Source: a virus. From it: a stretch of 21,825 nt of DNA. The notes under the pieces were generated by a model. It was not told where the DNA came from. It did not search any database and saw only the letters and a program-made list of their open reading frames with translations. The number at the start of each line of letters is the position of its first letter. Positions within the stretch are counted from its first letter, which is position 1. Position numbers and translations under genes: made by a program. Shown here in pieces: positions 7,104 through 14,090 of this stretch. The stretch covers positions 1-21,825 of the IMG/VR virus record IMGVR_UViG_3300026488_000054. One strand, 5' to 3'.

Positions 7104-9345
7104 CTTGCCCTCCGGAAAGGTCTAACTGCCCCCGTTTGATTGCCTTTTCTATGTCTTCGTAGATAGCCTCAATGTGCCTGCGCACCTTTATGTCTATTGT
7201 GAACTCTTTGAGTTCATCAAACTTTTTCTTAATCTTTTCAAGTACCCCTGATACTTCGTCCTTTGCCTCAACCTTTACCTGTTTATCAGTAAGAGACTGA
7301 AGGAGTTCCAGTGCGGCACCTATTACTTCAGATGCCTTGTCCTCAGCCTCTATGGTTACTTTCCTGCTTGAGGGTAGTGAGGTAATGATGCCCTTCAATC
7401 GTTCTATATCGCTCATTCCACTAACGTTAGTAGAAACCTGTATAGCCCTGTCTTCAAGCTTCTCTAATTCTTTCTTAAGAAGTTCAAGAGCCCGTCCGTC
7501 AACTTCAACCTTCACCTGCTTATCAGTAAGAGACTGAAGGAGCTCCAGCTTGTCTTCCCCCTCTATCTGAACATTTATCTCTATCTCCCTACTCTTTAGA
7601 GCCCCAATGGCCTTTTTAAGTTCCTCAATCTCAGCTTTTATCTGCGTTACTACTTTAGAAGCTTTATCAATTACGCTGATTTCAATAGGGAGCAGATTTT
7701 CAATACTTTCTATCTCTTCCCTTACGCTTTCCATTTGAGCCTGTGCTTCGTCCGAGCCTGAAGTTTCCACGGATAGTGAGAGCTCCCCGGCTCCAAACCA
7801 CCTTCGTAAGTCCTCCAGGCTACTTTTAAACTCGGCAAGAACGTTTTCTTTACCCTCAAACTGAGAAAGTAGGTTCATATACTTCTGGAAGGTTTCTACG
7901 TATTCCTTTGCGGCCTCAACGTCGTTATCACTAAGAGCTTTTGTAAAAAGGTCACTGAGCTTACTTCTGACTTCTGCGTATTTCTCCTCAGGAGACATCT
8001 GTTGCCAGCGAATAGCGTCTATTACGCTTTTAAGCTTGTCCTGGAATACTTTTAGAGCAGATGTCTGCTGAAAAATAGAACTCGTTGCAGACTGAACAGC
8101 ATTAGAAACATTTTTTTGAGCATTAGCAAACTTTTGGGTAGCTTGAGCGGCGGTTTCCTGAGCCTTTTGGAGTTCCTGATACTTATTCCTGATTTCCTCT
8201 TCAAGTTTTCCTAACGCGGTAATGTTTTGTTTAAGTTCTGAAATCTTCTCAGCGGTTTTTTCTCTTTCTATAAGTAAATCTTGCTGGTGCTTTGTGAGTT
8301 CTATTCCTGCTGTAGCTATACCAGCCAATTTAACAGCTGTGTCTATTTTTCCCCTTCTAAGGGCTACAATGCTGCCTGCCCCTGCAAAAAGAGAAGCAAG
8401 CCAAGAATATTTCGAAACGGTATGAGCCAAATCTAAAATGGCATACTTGGATTCTTGAATAAGTAAAGGCACTCTTGCTAAGGTGGTTAAAGCTCCTTCA
8501 AACGCATTAACTATTGTTTCTCCTGCTCTCCTTGCCCATTCATCAAATTTCCCTGTTTGTTTAAGTTTCTTTATTTTTTCTAAAACAACCTCAAGGACAG
8601 CTTTAATGTAATTGAATACTCCCGATTCCATTACCTCATTCTTAAACTGTGTCCAGTAATCTGAAAGGTTAGAAAGCATTCCCCTTAGTGTATGAGACAT
8701 CTTTTCCATTCCGCCAGCGAACTTGTCACCAAAGATTTCCATCAGAGCTTTCTTGATTTCCTCTGCCGAATTCCTTACTGTTATAGCCATCTGTTGACCG
8801 TTTTTCATGAACCTGAGCGTTACCTGGTCAGCGGTGGCACTTGCTTTGATTCCAAATTCTTTAAGCCTTTCAAATTCGCCGGTCATTGCATCAGCTAAGG
8901 CTTCCACCGCATCATCAAGACTTTTACCCATAGCAGAGGCAGTATCACCAAGAATCCGCAGAGTACCGTCTGTTGGATCTATTCCGTAGTTTTTGAGTTT
9001 AATGAAAGCAGCAGTAACCTCATCAAGTTCATACGGAGTTTGCGCTGTGAAGGTCTGAATCCAGCCCATCGCTGCCTTTGCAGCCTGCATAGAACCGGTA
9101 ACGGTTTGAAGCCTAACGTTAAATTGCTCAAAGGCTGAGGCTGTATCAAGAAAAGACTTGGCAAGCATTCCAAGACCAGCTGTTCCACCAACCACAGCAA
9201 GAGTTTTTTCAAGGGAAGAAAAAGGATTGAGTAAATTAAATGTTTTTTGAGTTAATGATTTAACTCGTTCTTCTACTTTCTTAAAAGTAGAACTTGCCTT
9301 ATCTTGTGCCTCTATGATGATTTTCAGCTCTTTGTCGCTAAACAT
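7096..9345 (-). CDS. Tail tape measure protein
   Basis: The 749-residue protein opens with the usual tape-measure signature (LKIIIEAQDKASSTFKKVEERV) and a conserved-looking block about 45-210 (FEQFNVRLQTVTGSMQAAKAAMGWIQTFT... TPYELDEVTAAFIKL). It has a hydrophobic stretch about 290-350 and a long coiled-coil region (about 350-440). The C-terminal 190 residues are built of alternating short strands and helices, with LLQSLTDKQVKVE present twice. It sets tail length and is ejected during infection. At the roughly 1.5 angstrom per residue usual for tape measures, the tail would be about 110 nm. ATG at 9345 overlaps the end of the chaperone extension by eight bases. Confidence 0.9.
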   Translation of the reverse strand: MFSDKELKIIIEAQDKASSTFKKVEERVKSLTQKTFNLLNPFSSLEKTLAVVGGTAGLGMLAKSFLDTASAFEQFNVRLQTVTGSMQAAKAAMGWIQTFTAQTPYELDEVTAAFIKLKNYGIDPTDGTLRILGDTASAMGKSLDDAVEALADAMTGEFERLKEFGIKASATADQVTLRFMKNGQQMAITVRNSAEEIKKALMEIFGDKFAGGMEKMSHTLRGMLSNLSDYWTQFKNEVMESGVFNYIKAVLEVVLEKIKKLKQTGKFDEWARRAGETIVNAFEGALTTLARVPLLIQESKYAILDLAHTVSKYSWLASLFAGAGSIVALRRGKIDTAVKLAGIATAGIELTKHQQDLLIEREKTAEKISELKQNITALGKLEEEIRNKYQELQKAQETAAQATQKFANAQKNVSNAVQSATSSIFQQTSALKVFQDKLKSVIDAIRWQQMSPEEKYAEVRSKLSDLFTKALSDNDVEAAKEYVETFQKYMNLLSQFEGKENVLAEFKSSLEDLRRWFGAGELSLSVETSGSDEAQAQMESVREEIESIENLLPIEISVIDKASKVVTQIKAEIEELKKAIGALKSREIEINVQIEGEDKLELLQSLTDKQVKVEVDGRALELLKKELEKLEDRAIQVSTNVSGMSDIERLKGIITSLPSSRKVTIEAEDKASEVIGAALELLQSLTDKQVKVEAKDEVSGVLEKIKKKFDELKEFTIDIKVRRHIEAIYEDIEKAIKRGQLDLSGGQVD
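7266..7548 (-). repeat. 46-bp direct duplication inside the tape measure gene
   Basis: Positions 7266-7311 and 7503-7548 match at 42 of 46 bases, 237 bp (79 codons) apart and in the same frame. They encode the two LLQSLTDKQVKVE copies. The intervening DNA is less alike but encodes the same strand-helix pattern. Confidence 0.8.
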
Positions 9346-9643
9346 CGCTTTCGGCCTCTATCTTTGAGATTTCAGCATCAATCGTTTGAAACCATTGAAC
9401 AACTCGGTAAGGCTGATTTAGAATTCCGCCCTCGTAAGGGAGAAATCCTTTTTTGTAGAACTGCCAGAGTCTGATTGCCCTTATAGCCGTCTTGTTTACG
9501 GCTAACTTCGGGCAGAAATCAACCCTGAACTGCCCGAACCGGTCAAGGGCTATCGGCTCTACTGCTTTCCCTATTCTCCTGTATCCGTCGCAACCTCTAT
9601 ACTTGTAAAGCTTCCTTTCTCTACAGGTTTCACAGTCAAACAT
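9338..9643 (-). CDS. T-type extension of the tail assembly chaperone (made by -1 frameshift)
   Basis: This 101-residue reading frame contains CETC at the start, two more cysteines (GCDGYR and FCPKLA) and the motif YKKGFLPYEGGILNQP, which is of the type found in the second protein of tail chaperone pairs. Its ATG at 9643 has no ribosome site (preceding bases CTTAAAAAG). The frame is open without a stop back to the slippery site at 9688-9694 in the upstream gene. It is therefore most likely expressed as a roughly 205-residue fusion with the 91-residue G-like protein, through the linker LRIAVWALFSDRLKK. The fused form is expected to recruit tail tube subunits to the tape measure. Four cysteines could bind a metal. 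Confidence 0.78.
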   Translation of the reverse strand: MFDCETCRERKLYKYRGCDGYRRIGKAVEPIALDRFGQFRVDFCPKLAVNKTAIRAIRLWQFYKKGFLPYEGGILNQPYRVVQWFQTIDAEISKIEAESDV

Positions 9644-9651
9644 CTTTTTAA

Positions 9652-9694
9652 GGCGGTCTGAGAACAGAGCCCAGACCGCTATTCGGAGTTTTTT
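9652..9694 (-). promoter_or_regulatory. Programmed -1 ribosomal frameshift signal (A AAA AAC plus hairpin)
   Basis: On the minus strand the zero-frame codons CTA AAA AAC form the canonical heptamer A AAA AAC at 9694-9688. After a 7-8 base spacer comes a stem of 8 bp plus one GU pair (GCGGTCTG with CAGACCGC, 9680-9652) around an 11-base loop. The zero-frame stop TAG (9681-9679) lies at the base of this stem. Slipping by -1 opens the frame that runs through to 9338. Confidence 0.88.
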
Positions 9695-9954
9695 AGCTCT
9701 GCCTCGTCTGCAAATGAGAGGTTGATTACTTCAGCATAGAGCTTTGCAACATCGCCGGGCCTCATCTGTTTTAGCTCTTCTGCGGGAATGCCGATAGTCC
9801 TGAGAACTTTTGTTATGGCCTTGGCTGGAGGGACGCCGGGAGCTCTAAGGTCAACTCCCTGCATCTCAAGTTTTTCTATCTCTTCCCAATTAAGATTTCT
9901 AACGGTTATCTTTTTTCCGCCTGTTATTTCAACTTCTTTTTCAAATAAGGCCAT
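9679..9954 (-). CDS. Tail assembly chaperone, G-like
   Basis: The protein is 91 residues from the second of two adjacent ATGs (9957 and 9954). I prefer 9954 because AGGAGG then lies six bases upstream. It begins with a beta-hairpin (FEKEVEITGGKKITVRNL) and continues in helices rich in charge (NWEEIEKLEMQG, ITKVLRTIGIPAEELKQM, GDVAKLYAEVINLSF). That is the size and pattern of lambda gpG-type chaperones, which coat the tape measure during tail assembly. Its position between tail tube and tape measure, and the frameshift signal in its last codons, support the call strongly. Confidence 0.85.
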   Translation of the reverse strand: MALFEKEVEITGGKKITVRNLNWEEIEKLEMQGVDLRAPGVPPAKAITKVLRTIGIPAEELKQMRPGDVAKLYAEVINLSFADEAELKNSE

Positions 9955-9965
9955 CATTTACCTCC

Positions 9966-10898
9966 TTAGTAAAAGCGGATTTCAACTTCAGGACTTCCCG
10001 TGCACTTGAAGTTGAGAGGCATTGTTAAGATGCCATCTCTTTCGCCGTATTCAGCCCCGGTGTACTGAATAGCGGGGCAGACAACCTGAACTTTGTTTCC
10101 TTCTACCTCACCGATTGTCAGCTCAAGGTTTTCAGTAGAGCCGCTCTCAAGTCTGCTCCAGATGTCGTGAGCTCCCCTTGAGAAGGCGTCAGGGTCAATA
10201 GAGCCGGTTGGGTTTCTATCAGCTATGTAAGCAAAGGAATAACCGTCTGGAGCGTTGAGGTTCTCCCTTAGCTTCACGTCGTTACCAAAGTCAAGGCTGA
10301 CCGACTGAGCCACAGGAGCATAGCCACCTACAAAGAGGTCAGCAGACTTAACAAGAGGTGGGAGAGGGGCAGTTGGGGCGTTAGATGGGTGAGAGACGTC
10401 CTCAGGGGTCTCATAGAGTCCCTTAAAGGTAAACTCTGCTTTCCCCAAGTCTCCTGCCGGGAAGTTGAGCTTAACGTTCCCCATTCCGGAGATGAGTTTT
10501 ATGAGAATACCGTCAAGCCACATGTAGATTGTTGCCGTTTTCTCAGGAAAACCGAGTTTGTAGGCTGTATAGTCAGTGGAGCTCTCCTTTACGCACCCGC
10601 AGGCTTCAAACAGGCTTGCCCAGACTGGTGGTGTTCCTGGAGTTCCGCTCCCTGCAAGTTCAACTGTAATAGTGGCCTCAACGTATTTCTTTCCGGGAAC
10701 GCTTTGAGGGGTATAGAAAGAGTTGTTAACTACCTTTCTGTCAACCATCCCTACGACTGGTTTTACTTTGACCTCAGAAGCCACAAAAGCAGAGGAAGGG
10801 TCAACTGTGGCTACTCCAGTGACAGCATCTCCAGTATAAACCGCACCTACTACTGGGTCCAAAACGGCCGCTACCAGGACTTTTCTTGCATGTTTCAT
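9966..10898 (-). CDS. Major tail tube protein
   Basis: The 310-residue protein is beta-rich, Gly/Pro/Val-rich and without membrane segments. It has the two-part layout usual in siphophage tube proteins (about 45-165 and 185-310), with strands such as KKYVEATITVELAGSG and GKAEFTFKGLYE. Many copies stack into the tail tube. ATG at 10898 forms a TAATG junction with the tail terminator gene, so the two are coupled. Its place before the chaperone pair matches the standard tail order. No single diagnostic motif is visible, so the call leans on gene order, size and strand pattern. Confidence 0.8.
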   Translation of the reverse strand: MKHARKVLVAAVLDPVVGAVYTGDAVTGVATVDPSSAFVASEVKVKPVVGMVDRKVVNNSFYTPQSVPGKKYVEATITVELAGSGTPGTPPVWASLFEACGCVKESSTDYTAYKLGFPEKTATIYMWLDGILIKLISGMGNVKLNFPAGDLGKAEFTFKGLYETPEDVSHPSNAPTAPLPPLVKSADLFVGGYAPVAQSVSLDFGNDVKLRENLNAPDGYSFAYIADRNPTGSIDPDAFSRGAHDIWSRLESGSTENLELTIGEVEGNKVQVVCPAIQYTGAEYGERDGILTMPLNFKCTGSPEVEIRFY

Positions 10899-11272
10899 TA
10901 CTGCCTCCGGAATATGACGTTCAGAGTTATGTCAGCTCTACGGTAGGGATAAATGGCCCCAGCGTCAGAGCTGATAGAACCAACAACCGTGTAGAAAGAG
11001 CTCCCCTCGTAAAAGTCCAAAGCCCTTTCTATCTTCTCAATGAGGGCGACGAGATTAGCGTCAGAGTCCCTCTCCTTAGTCAGTAGCTTCAGCTCAACCT
11101 GCATGTTTATCTGAGTCCGGCTGAGGAGCTCTTTAGGGCTCTCGCCTTTGTAGACAACTGCAACGGCGGGAAGCTGGGCGTCTGCAACGTCCCAAAGGTT
11201 GCGCTTGACGGTCTTAATTCCGTCTATCTCCTTCAAAACAGCTACAATCTCGTCAATGATTTCGTTTCTCAT
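10898..11272 (-). CDS. Tail terminator (tail completion) protein
   Basis: From ATG 11272 the protein has 124 residues. It has an N-terminal helix (IIDEIVAVLKEIDGIKTV), then strands with LPAVAVVYKG and MQVELKLLTKERD, a central helix (ANLVALIEKIERALDF) and a final strand ADITLNVIFRR. This alpha/beta order is that of the gpU/gp17-like tail terminators that cap the tube and dock it to the head. A GTG at 11278 would add two residues, but the ATG overlaps the previous stop as ATGA, which I take as the true start. Its location just before the tube gene fits. Confidence 0.72.
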   Translation of the reverse strand: MRNEIIDEIVAVLKEIDGIKTVKRNLWDVADAQLPAVAVVYKGESPKELLSRTQINMQVELKLLTKERDSDANLVALIEKIERALDFYEGSSFYTVVGSISSDAGAIYPYRRADITLNVIFRRQ

Positions 11273-11700
11273 AGCCACTTCCAGACGACAGAGTTAATCA
11301 TGTGTCCCTTGTCTATGAGGGCTTTGGAGCTCCCTTTTCTCTTGATTGTCTGAGGTTTAAGAGGAATGAAAGGTCTGCCCCAGATGTCAGTTTGCCTGTC
11401 AACTCCTTCCTTGATATTTGCAATCAGAGCGTTAGCTATGTCTTGAATAAGCTCTCTAACCGTCTGGTTTGAACTAAGCCAGTGGTGCTTAATCTTCTCA
11501 AGCGTAGGTTTAAAGTCCTTTCTTACACCAAACCAGGGACGGGGAGGGATTCCTCTTTTGGTTCCGTAGTGTTGCCAGACTCCTTTCCTGTTTTCAAAAG
11601 GAGTGGAAAGATAAACAACAGCTTTAGCTGGCTCGTATTTCTCCGCTTCTTTGTTCAGCCACTTTTTTACAGCGTCAAAGTTTCCCTTTATCTGTATCAC
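11269..11700 (-). CDS. Tail completion / virion morphogenesis protein (gpG/gp10-like)
   Basis: The 143-residue basic protein ends with WGRPFIPLKPQTIKRKGSSK and ALIDKGHMINSV. This is the form of phage virion morphogenesis proteins (Phage_tail_S and HK97 gp10-like families), where W..PL...T...KG..LI..G.L..S is conserved. The middle (RKGVWQHYGTKRGIPPRPWFG) also carries the usual G-T-...-PPRPF turn. Such proteins join the tail to the head connector. It starts with GTG at 11700, two bases after the stop of the connector gene, with GAGGGTAAGG upstream. Confidence 0.78.
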   Translation of the reverse strand: MIQIKGNFDAVKKWLNKEAEKYEPAKAVVYLSTPFENRKGVWQHYGTKRGIPPRPWFGVRKDFKPTLEKIKHHWLSSNQTVRELIQDIANALIANIKEGVDRQTDIWGRPFIPLKPQTIKRKGSSKALIDKGHMINSVVWKWL

Positions 11701-11702
11701 CC

Positions 11703-12062
11703 TTACCCTCGCCCGATGTAACCACCAGAAGTGCTGACAGTTTCGCCCTCGTCGTTGATAACGAGGATATTCTGAATTGCCTCCTCAAAAGCCTCTTTAT
11801 AGCTTTGAGCTTTAGCGTAGAAGATGTCTTCTTTGTCTCTTGAGTTCATGTTGAAGATTAGGTAAAGGGCCTTGAGACAGGTTAAAGTTTTGAGTTCGTC
11901 GGGTGGGACGCTCTCCGGGTCAATTCCCTTAGCCTTCAGGGTGAGATTTATCTGGGCTTCAGCAAGAGCAATCTGAGGTGAAAAGTCTTCCTGCCCTTGA
12001 GGCACATAATCGGTTATAGAGGGTTCATATCTCAAAAGGTCTTCTTGCGTTGCGTATGCCAT
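11703..12062 (-). CDS. Head-tail connector (adaptor) protein
   Basis: This 119-residue protein starts MAYATQEDLLRYEP, a very common opening of gp36/DUF1320-like and gp6-like head-tail adaptors (YAT.EDL...). It continues with helices (IALAEAQINLTLKAKGI, PDELKTLTCLKALYLIF) and a Gly-rich tail. Adaptors form a ring under the portal that receives the tail. Start is ATG 12062 in a TAATG junction with the small Lys-rich gene. The place between capsid and tail completion genes supports the role. Confidence 0.75.
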   Translation of the reverse strand: MAYATQEDLLRYEPSITDYVPQGQEDFSPQIALAEAQINLTLKAKGIDPESVPPDELKTLTCLKALYLIFNMNSRDKEDIFYAKAQSYKEAFEEAIQNILVINDEGETVSTSGGYIGRG

Positions 12063-12220
12063 TACTTGCTACCTCTGCTGGAGCTCTTTCCCTTCGTTTT
12101 CTGCTTAGGCTTCTCCGAAGTTCTGGATTTGTTTGTCTGTTTTGGCTTCTGCTTAGGCTTCTCCGGAACTCCTTTTGTCTGCTCTCTCAACTTCCTAAAC
12201 CTTTCCAAGATATAGCCCAT
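12062..12220 (-). CDS. Small Lys-rich protein downstream of the capsid gene
   Basis: I start this gene at ATG 12220, which has GGAGG six bases upstream; an upstream in-frame start at 12310 would overlap the capsid gene and has no better site. The 52-residue product begins with an amphipathic helix (GYILERFRKLREQTK) and then is almost only Lys, Pro, Ser, Gln and Thr. The unit SEKPKQK is repeated (EKPKQKPKQTNKS, then SEKPKQKTKGKSS). It is extremely basic and probably disordered. It could bind packaged DNA or the capsid interior, act as a cementing peptide, or have another role; I recognise no family. Its stop overlaps the connector start. Confidence 0.6.
   Translation of the reverse strand: MGYILERFRKLREQTKGVPEKPKQKPKQTNKSRTSEKPKQKTKGKSSSRGSK
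12099..12165 (-). repeat. 19-bp direct repeat in the Lys-rich gene
   Basis: TTCTGCTTAGGCTTCTCCG (plus strand) occurs at 12099-12117 and again at 12147-12165, exactly 48 bp apart. It encodes the two SEKPKQK/PEKPKQK units in one frame, a sign of a recent 16-codon duplication. Confidence 0.8.
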
Positions 12221-12232
12221 GGTTTCCTCCAA

Positions 12233-12251
12233 AGGGGGCACAAAGCCCCCT
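12233..12251 (-). promoter_or_regulatory. Hairpin just after the capsid gene
   Basis: On the minus strand AGGGGGC and GCCCCCT form a perfect 7-bp GC-rich stem with a five-base loop, six bases after the capsid stop. Only three T follow before the ribosome site of the next gene. It may act as a weak terminator or as a block to mRNA decay, keeping capsid message above that of downstream genes. Confidence 0.55.
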
Positions 12252-12257
12252 GAGTAA

Positions 12258-13127
12258 TTACTTGCACCTGATTTCAATTGCTCCGTCCGGGTAAGTAGCG
12301 ACTGGACCAACGGCGTAGTGAACCGTGCAGGAAATCATCGTTGTCCTTGCAGCGATGTCCCTAAAGGTCTCAACCTGCGGCCTGCGTTTGTAGATAAGGC
12401 CTACAACTCCACGCCTTACGAGGAGGTTTTTGTAGTAGTAGGTGCCTGCGGAAGCGTCAACAACAACCTTTTCAACGATAGACGAAACGACGACAGGAAT
12501 GCCGTAAATCTGTCCGATTTCGCCGGTCTGGAGTACGGGGGAACCGTATTTAGAGGCGTCAATGAAGTTCGGGTCTTTGTAGAGTTTTGCCTTGAGCTTC
12601 GGGTGAATTACGAGGACAAAACCGTTGTTAACGGCATCTTCGTAGTCTTCTTCTTCTCCGAGCGCATCAGCAATGATAGAGTAGGAAATGTCTGTGTTTT
12701 GGTTTCCGAGAACCTTAGAGTTACCTTCAGCGTAAGAGACAAGCTCATCATAGATGTCTTTGTTAATCTTTCTGTTAACCACCCTAACAATCTGCCTACG
12801 AGCTTCTTCAAGTGGGTCTCCAACGGCGGTAAGGAGTGCTTTGTCGGTAATCTCTACGAGCTTTCCGACTTCCTTGATGGTTACGGTCTTTTCAGCTTGA
12901 GTAAGAATTTCAGGAGTAAGGGAATCTGTTTCAGCCACTTCCTCCGCATCAGAAAGGGGAAGGAAATTTGGAAGATGAACGGTTTCTCCAGGTTGTCCTA
13001 CAAGGGTATCGTACTCCCTCACAAGCTGGCGAAAAACAGTTGTATTGCCGACAAAGTACGCCTGAAGCGCATCAGCAAAAACATCAGGTTTTATTACGTT
13101 AGCCGACGTGGTTGGCCCTGTTGCCAT
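12258..13127 (-). CDS. Major capsid protein, HK97 fold
   Basis: The 289-residue protein has the expected landmarks: an N-terminal arm (about 1-45), an E-loop-like strand region with TVHLPNFLPLSDAEEVAE and TVTIKEVGKLVEITDKA (about 50-98), a long spine helix (about 104-133, LEEARRQIVRVVNRKINKDIYDEL), and the A-domain end with FVLVIHPKLKAKLYKD, GEIGQIYGIPVVVSS and a C-terminal strand. GxIxxxxGxPVxxS is a well-known turn in phage coat proteins. It follows the scaffold gene. ATG 13127 has a very strong AGGAGG six bases upstream, and a stable hairpin follows its stop, both as expected for the most abundant virion protein. Confidence 0.92.
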   Translation of the reverse strand: MATGPTTSANVIKPDVFADALQAYFVGNTTVFRQLVREYDTLVGQPGETVHLPNFLPLSDAEEVAETDSLTPEILTQAEKTVTIKEVGKLVEITDKALLTAVGDPLEEARRQIVRVVNRKINKDIYDELVSYAEGNSKVLGNQNTDISYSIIADALGEEEDYEDAVNNGFVLVIHPKLKAKLYKDPNFIDASKYGSPVLQTGEIGQIYGIPVVVSSIVEKVVVDASAGTYYYKNLLVRRGVVGLIYKRRPQVETFRDIAARTTMISCTVHYAVGPVATYPDGAIEIRCK

Positions 13128-13137
13128 GATTTACCTC

Positions 13138-13734
13138 CTAACTTCTTAGGTTTTGCACAAGCCTTTGATAGAGCTCCGGGTTCTCCTGAGCGAGTTTCAT
13201 CATCTCGCCCACAGTCATCTTTGTAAGGTCATATTGCTCTGTTGTTGACGTAGGCATTTCTGAACCTACAGCAGGGACAGGTTTAAAGAGTCCTTTTTCT
13301 TTTACTTTTGCTATCCAAGAGAGCTTTTCCGCAGGCGTCAAGCCTTCGGGAATAAGGTCTCTAAACTGCTCTGGAATTTGCTTTAGCTCTGCCTCAAGCA
13401 GCTTGTTAAGCGTTTCCTCGGCCTTCTCGGCCTTTTCCTTATAAACGTTGAGCTGAGCTTCAAGCTCTTTGACTTTCTTTTGGAGCTCCCTTGCCTTAAT
13501 CCTCTTTTCTGCCGCCTCCTGTCTGAGTTTCTTTACATAATCAGCCGGGTAAAGGAGCTCCTCCTCGGCCTTATCAGCTTCTGCCTCAAGTTCCTGAGCT
13601 TCTCTCTCAAGCCTTTCACTTTCCTCAATAGCATTCTGAATCTGTTCTTGTGTATCACCCACCTGGGGAGTGGTTTGTTCTTTTGTCTCTTCAGATTGCG
13701 GTTCTACCGCTTGAGTTTTTGCTTCCTCAGGCAT
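13138..13734 (-). CDS. Capsid scaffolding protein
   Basis: The 198-residue protein is very acidic, rich in Glu, Gln, Lys and Ala, with a disordered N-terminus (about 1-30), a long coiled coil (about 30-120) and a C-terminal segment of short helices (LIPEGLTPAEKLSWIAKVKEKGLF, then MTVGEMMKLAQENPELYQRLV). This is the form of DUF4355-like scaffold proteins, which help the capsid protein assemble and are then lost or cleaved. It is directly upstream of the capsid gene. Start is ATG 13734 in a TAATG junction with the gene before it. No protease domain or protease gene is seen in the head region. Confidence 0.85.
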   Translation of the reverse strand: MPEEAKTQAVEPQSEETKEQTTPQVGDTQEQIQNAIEESERLEREAQELEAEADKAEEELLYPADYVKKLRQEAAEKRIKARELQKKVKELEAQLNVYKEKAEKAEETLNKLLEAELKQIPEQFRDLIPEGLTPAEKLSWIAKVKEKGLFKPVPAVGSEMPTSTTEQYDLTKMTVGEMMKLAQENPELYQRLVQNLRS

Positions 13735-13994
13735 TACTTGCCTCCTTTACAGTGTTTTTCGTAAAGGCTCCTGGCCTTGCGTTCTACTGTTGAATAACCA
13801 TGTTGAGCGGCCCTGACGATGGCGGCCTTGAGCAAGTCACAACGGATTTTCCCGGTTTTAGGGTCCCGGTAGGGAAACTTCCTCTTCTTGGGGAGCAGAA
13901 AGTAAGAAGATGGCAGTTGTTTACGCTTCTTCCGGCTCTTAATAACTTGCTTAACCGTTTTGGGTATTTGCTTTCGCTTAATAACCTTTGCCAT
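13734..13994 (-). CDS. Small basic phage protein, DUF6582-like
   Basis: I choose ATG 13994 (86 residues), which has GAGAGG six to seven bases upstream; a longer version from a TTG at 14072 has no ribosome site. The N-terminal half is highly basic (VIKRKQIPKTVKQVIKSRKK). The C-terminal half reads FLLPKKRKFPYRD...LLKAAIVRAAQHG...VERKARSLYEKHC, which resembles the DUF6582-type motif F.LP..RKYPI.D..HA..AL.R..QHG. That motif is often found in phage head regions beside or fused to proteases or scaffolds. Its function is unknown. It is coupled to the scaffold gene (TAATG). Confidence 0.7.
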   Translation of the reverse strand: MAKVIKRKQIPKTVKQVIKSRKKRKQLPSSYFLLPKKRKFPYRDPKTGKIRCDLLKAAIVRAAQHGYSTVERKARSLYEKHCKGGK

Positions 13995-14020
13995 TTTCAG
14001 CCTCTCTGGTTTGATACTAT

Positions 14021-14048
14021 TTGTTTTGAGAATGGGGTGATGTAGGAT
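14021..14048 (+). promoter_or_regulatory. Weak candidate promoter for the plus-strand membrane gene
   Basis: TTGTTT (14021-14026) and TAGGAT (14043-14048) are 16 bases apart, just upstream of the plus-strand gene. The match to the sigma-70 consensus is modest. The -10 candidate overlaps copy A of the 31-bp element, which would allow a bound protein to block it. Confidence 0.25.
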
Positions 14049-14071
14049 TTGTGAGGGTTTGTGAATGGTCA
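14041..14071 (+). repeat. Dispersed 31-bp element, copy A (upstream of the plus-strand gene)
   Basis: TGTA, then GGATTTGTGA (14045-14054) and GGGTTTGTGA (14055-14064), then ATGGTCA. This copy shows the tandem 10-base structure most clearly (9 of 10 identical). It lies 20-50 bases before the TTG start of the plus-strand gene, a typical place for an operator. Confidence 0.78.
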
Positions 14072-14090
14072 AAGTTTTCAGGGAGGTATC

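Noticed and set aside
10389-10946. A 185-residue plus-strand open frame opposite the tail tube gene
   Set aside because: Antisense shadow; Cys-rich low-plausibility protein without a ribosome site.
12062-12310. Longer 82-residue form of the Lys-rich protein
   Set aside because: It would overlap the capsid gene by 53 bases, while the ATG at 12220 has a perfect GGAGG site.
12318-13226. A 302-residue open frame on the plus strand opposite the capsid gene
   Set aside because: It is wholly antisense to the clear capsid gene, has no ribosome site, and its protein shows no domain pattern; long antisense frames are expected with this codon use.
13734-14072. Longer 112-residue form of the DUF6582-like protein
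   Set aside because: The start would be a TTG without a ribosome site. The ATG at 13994 has GAGAGG at good distance and removes the overlap with the 31-bp element.
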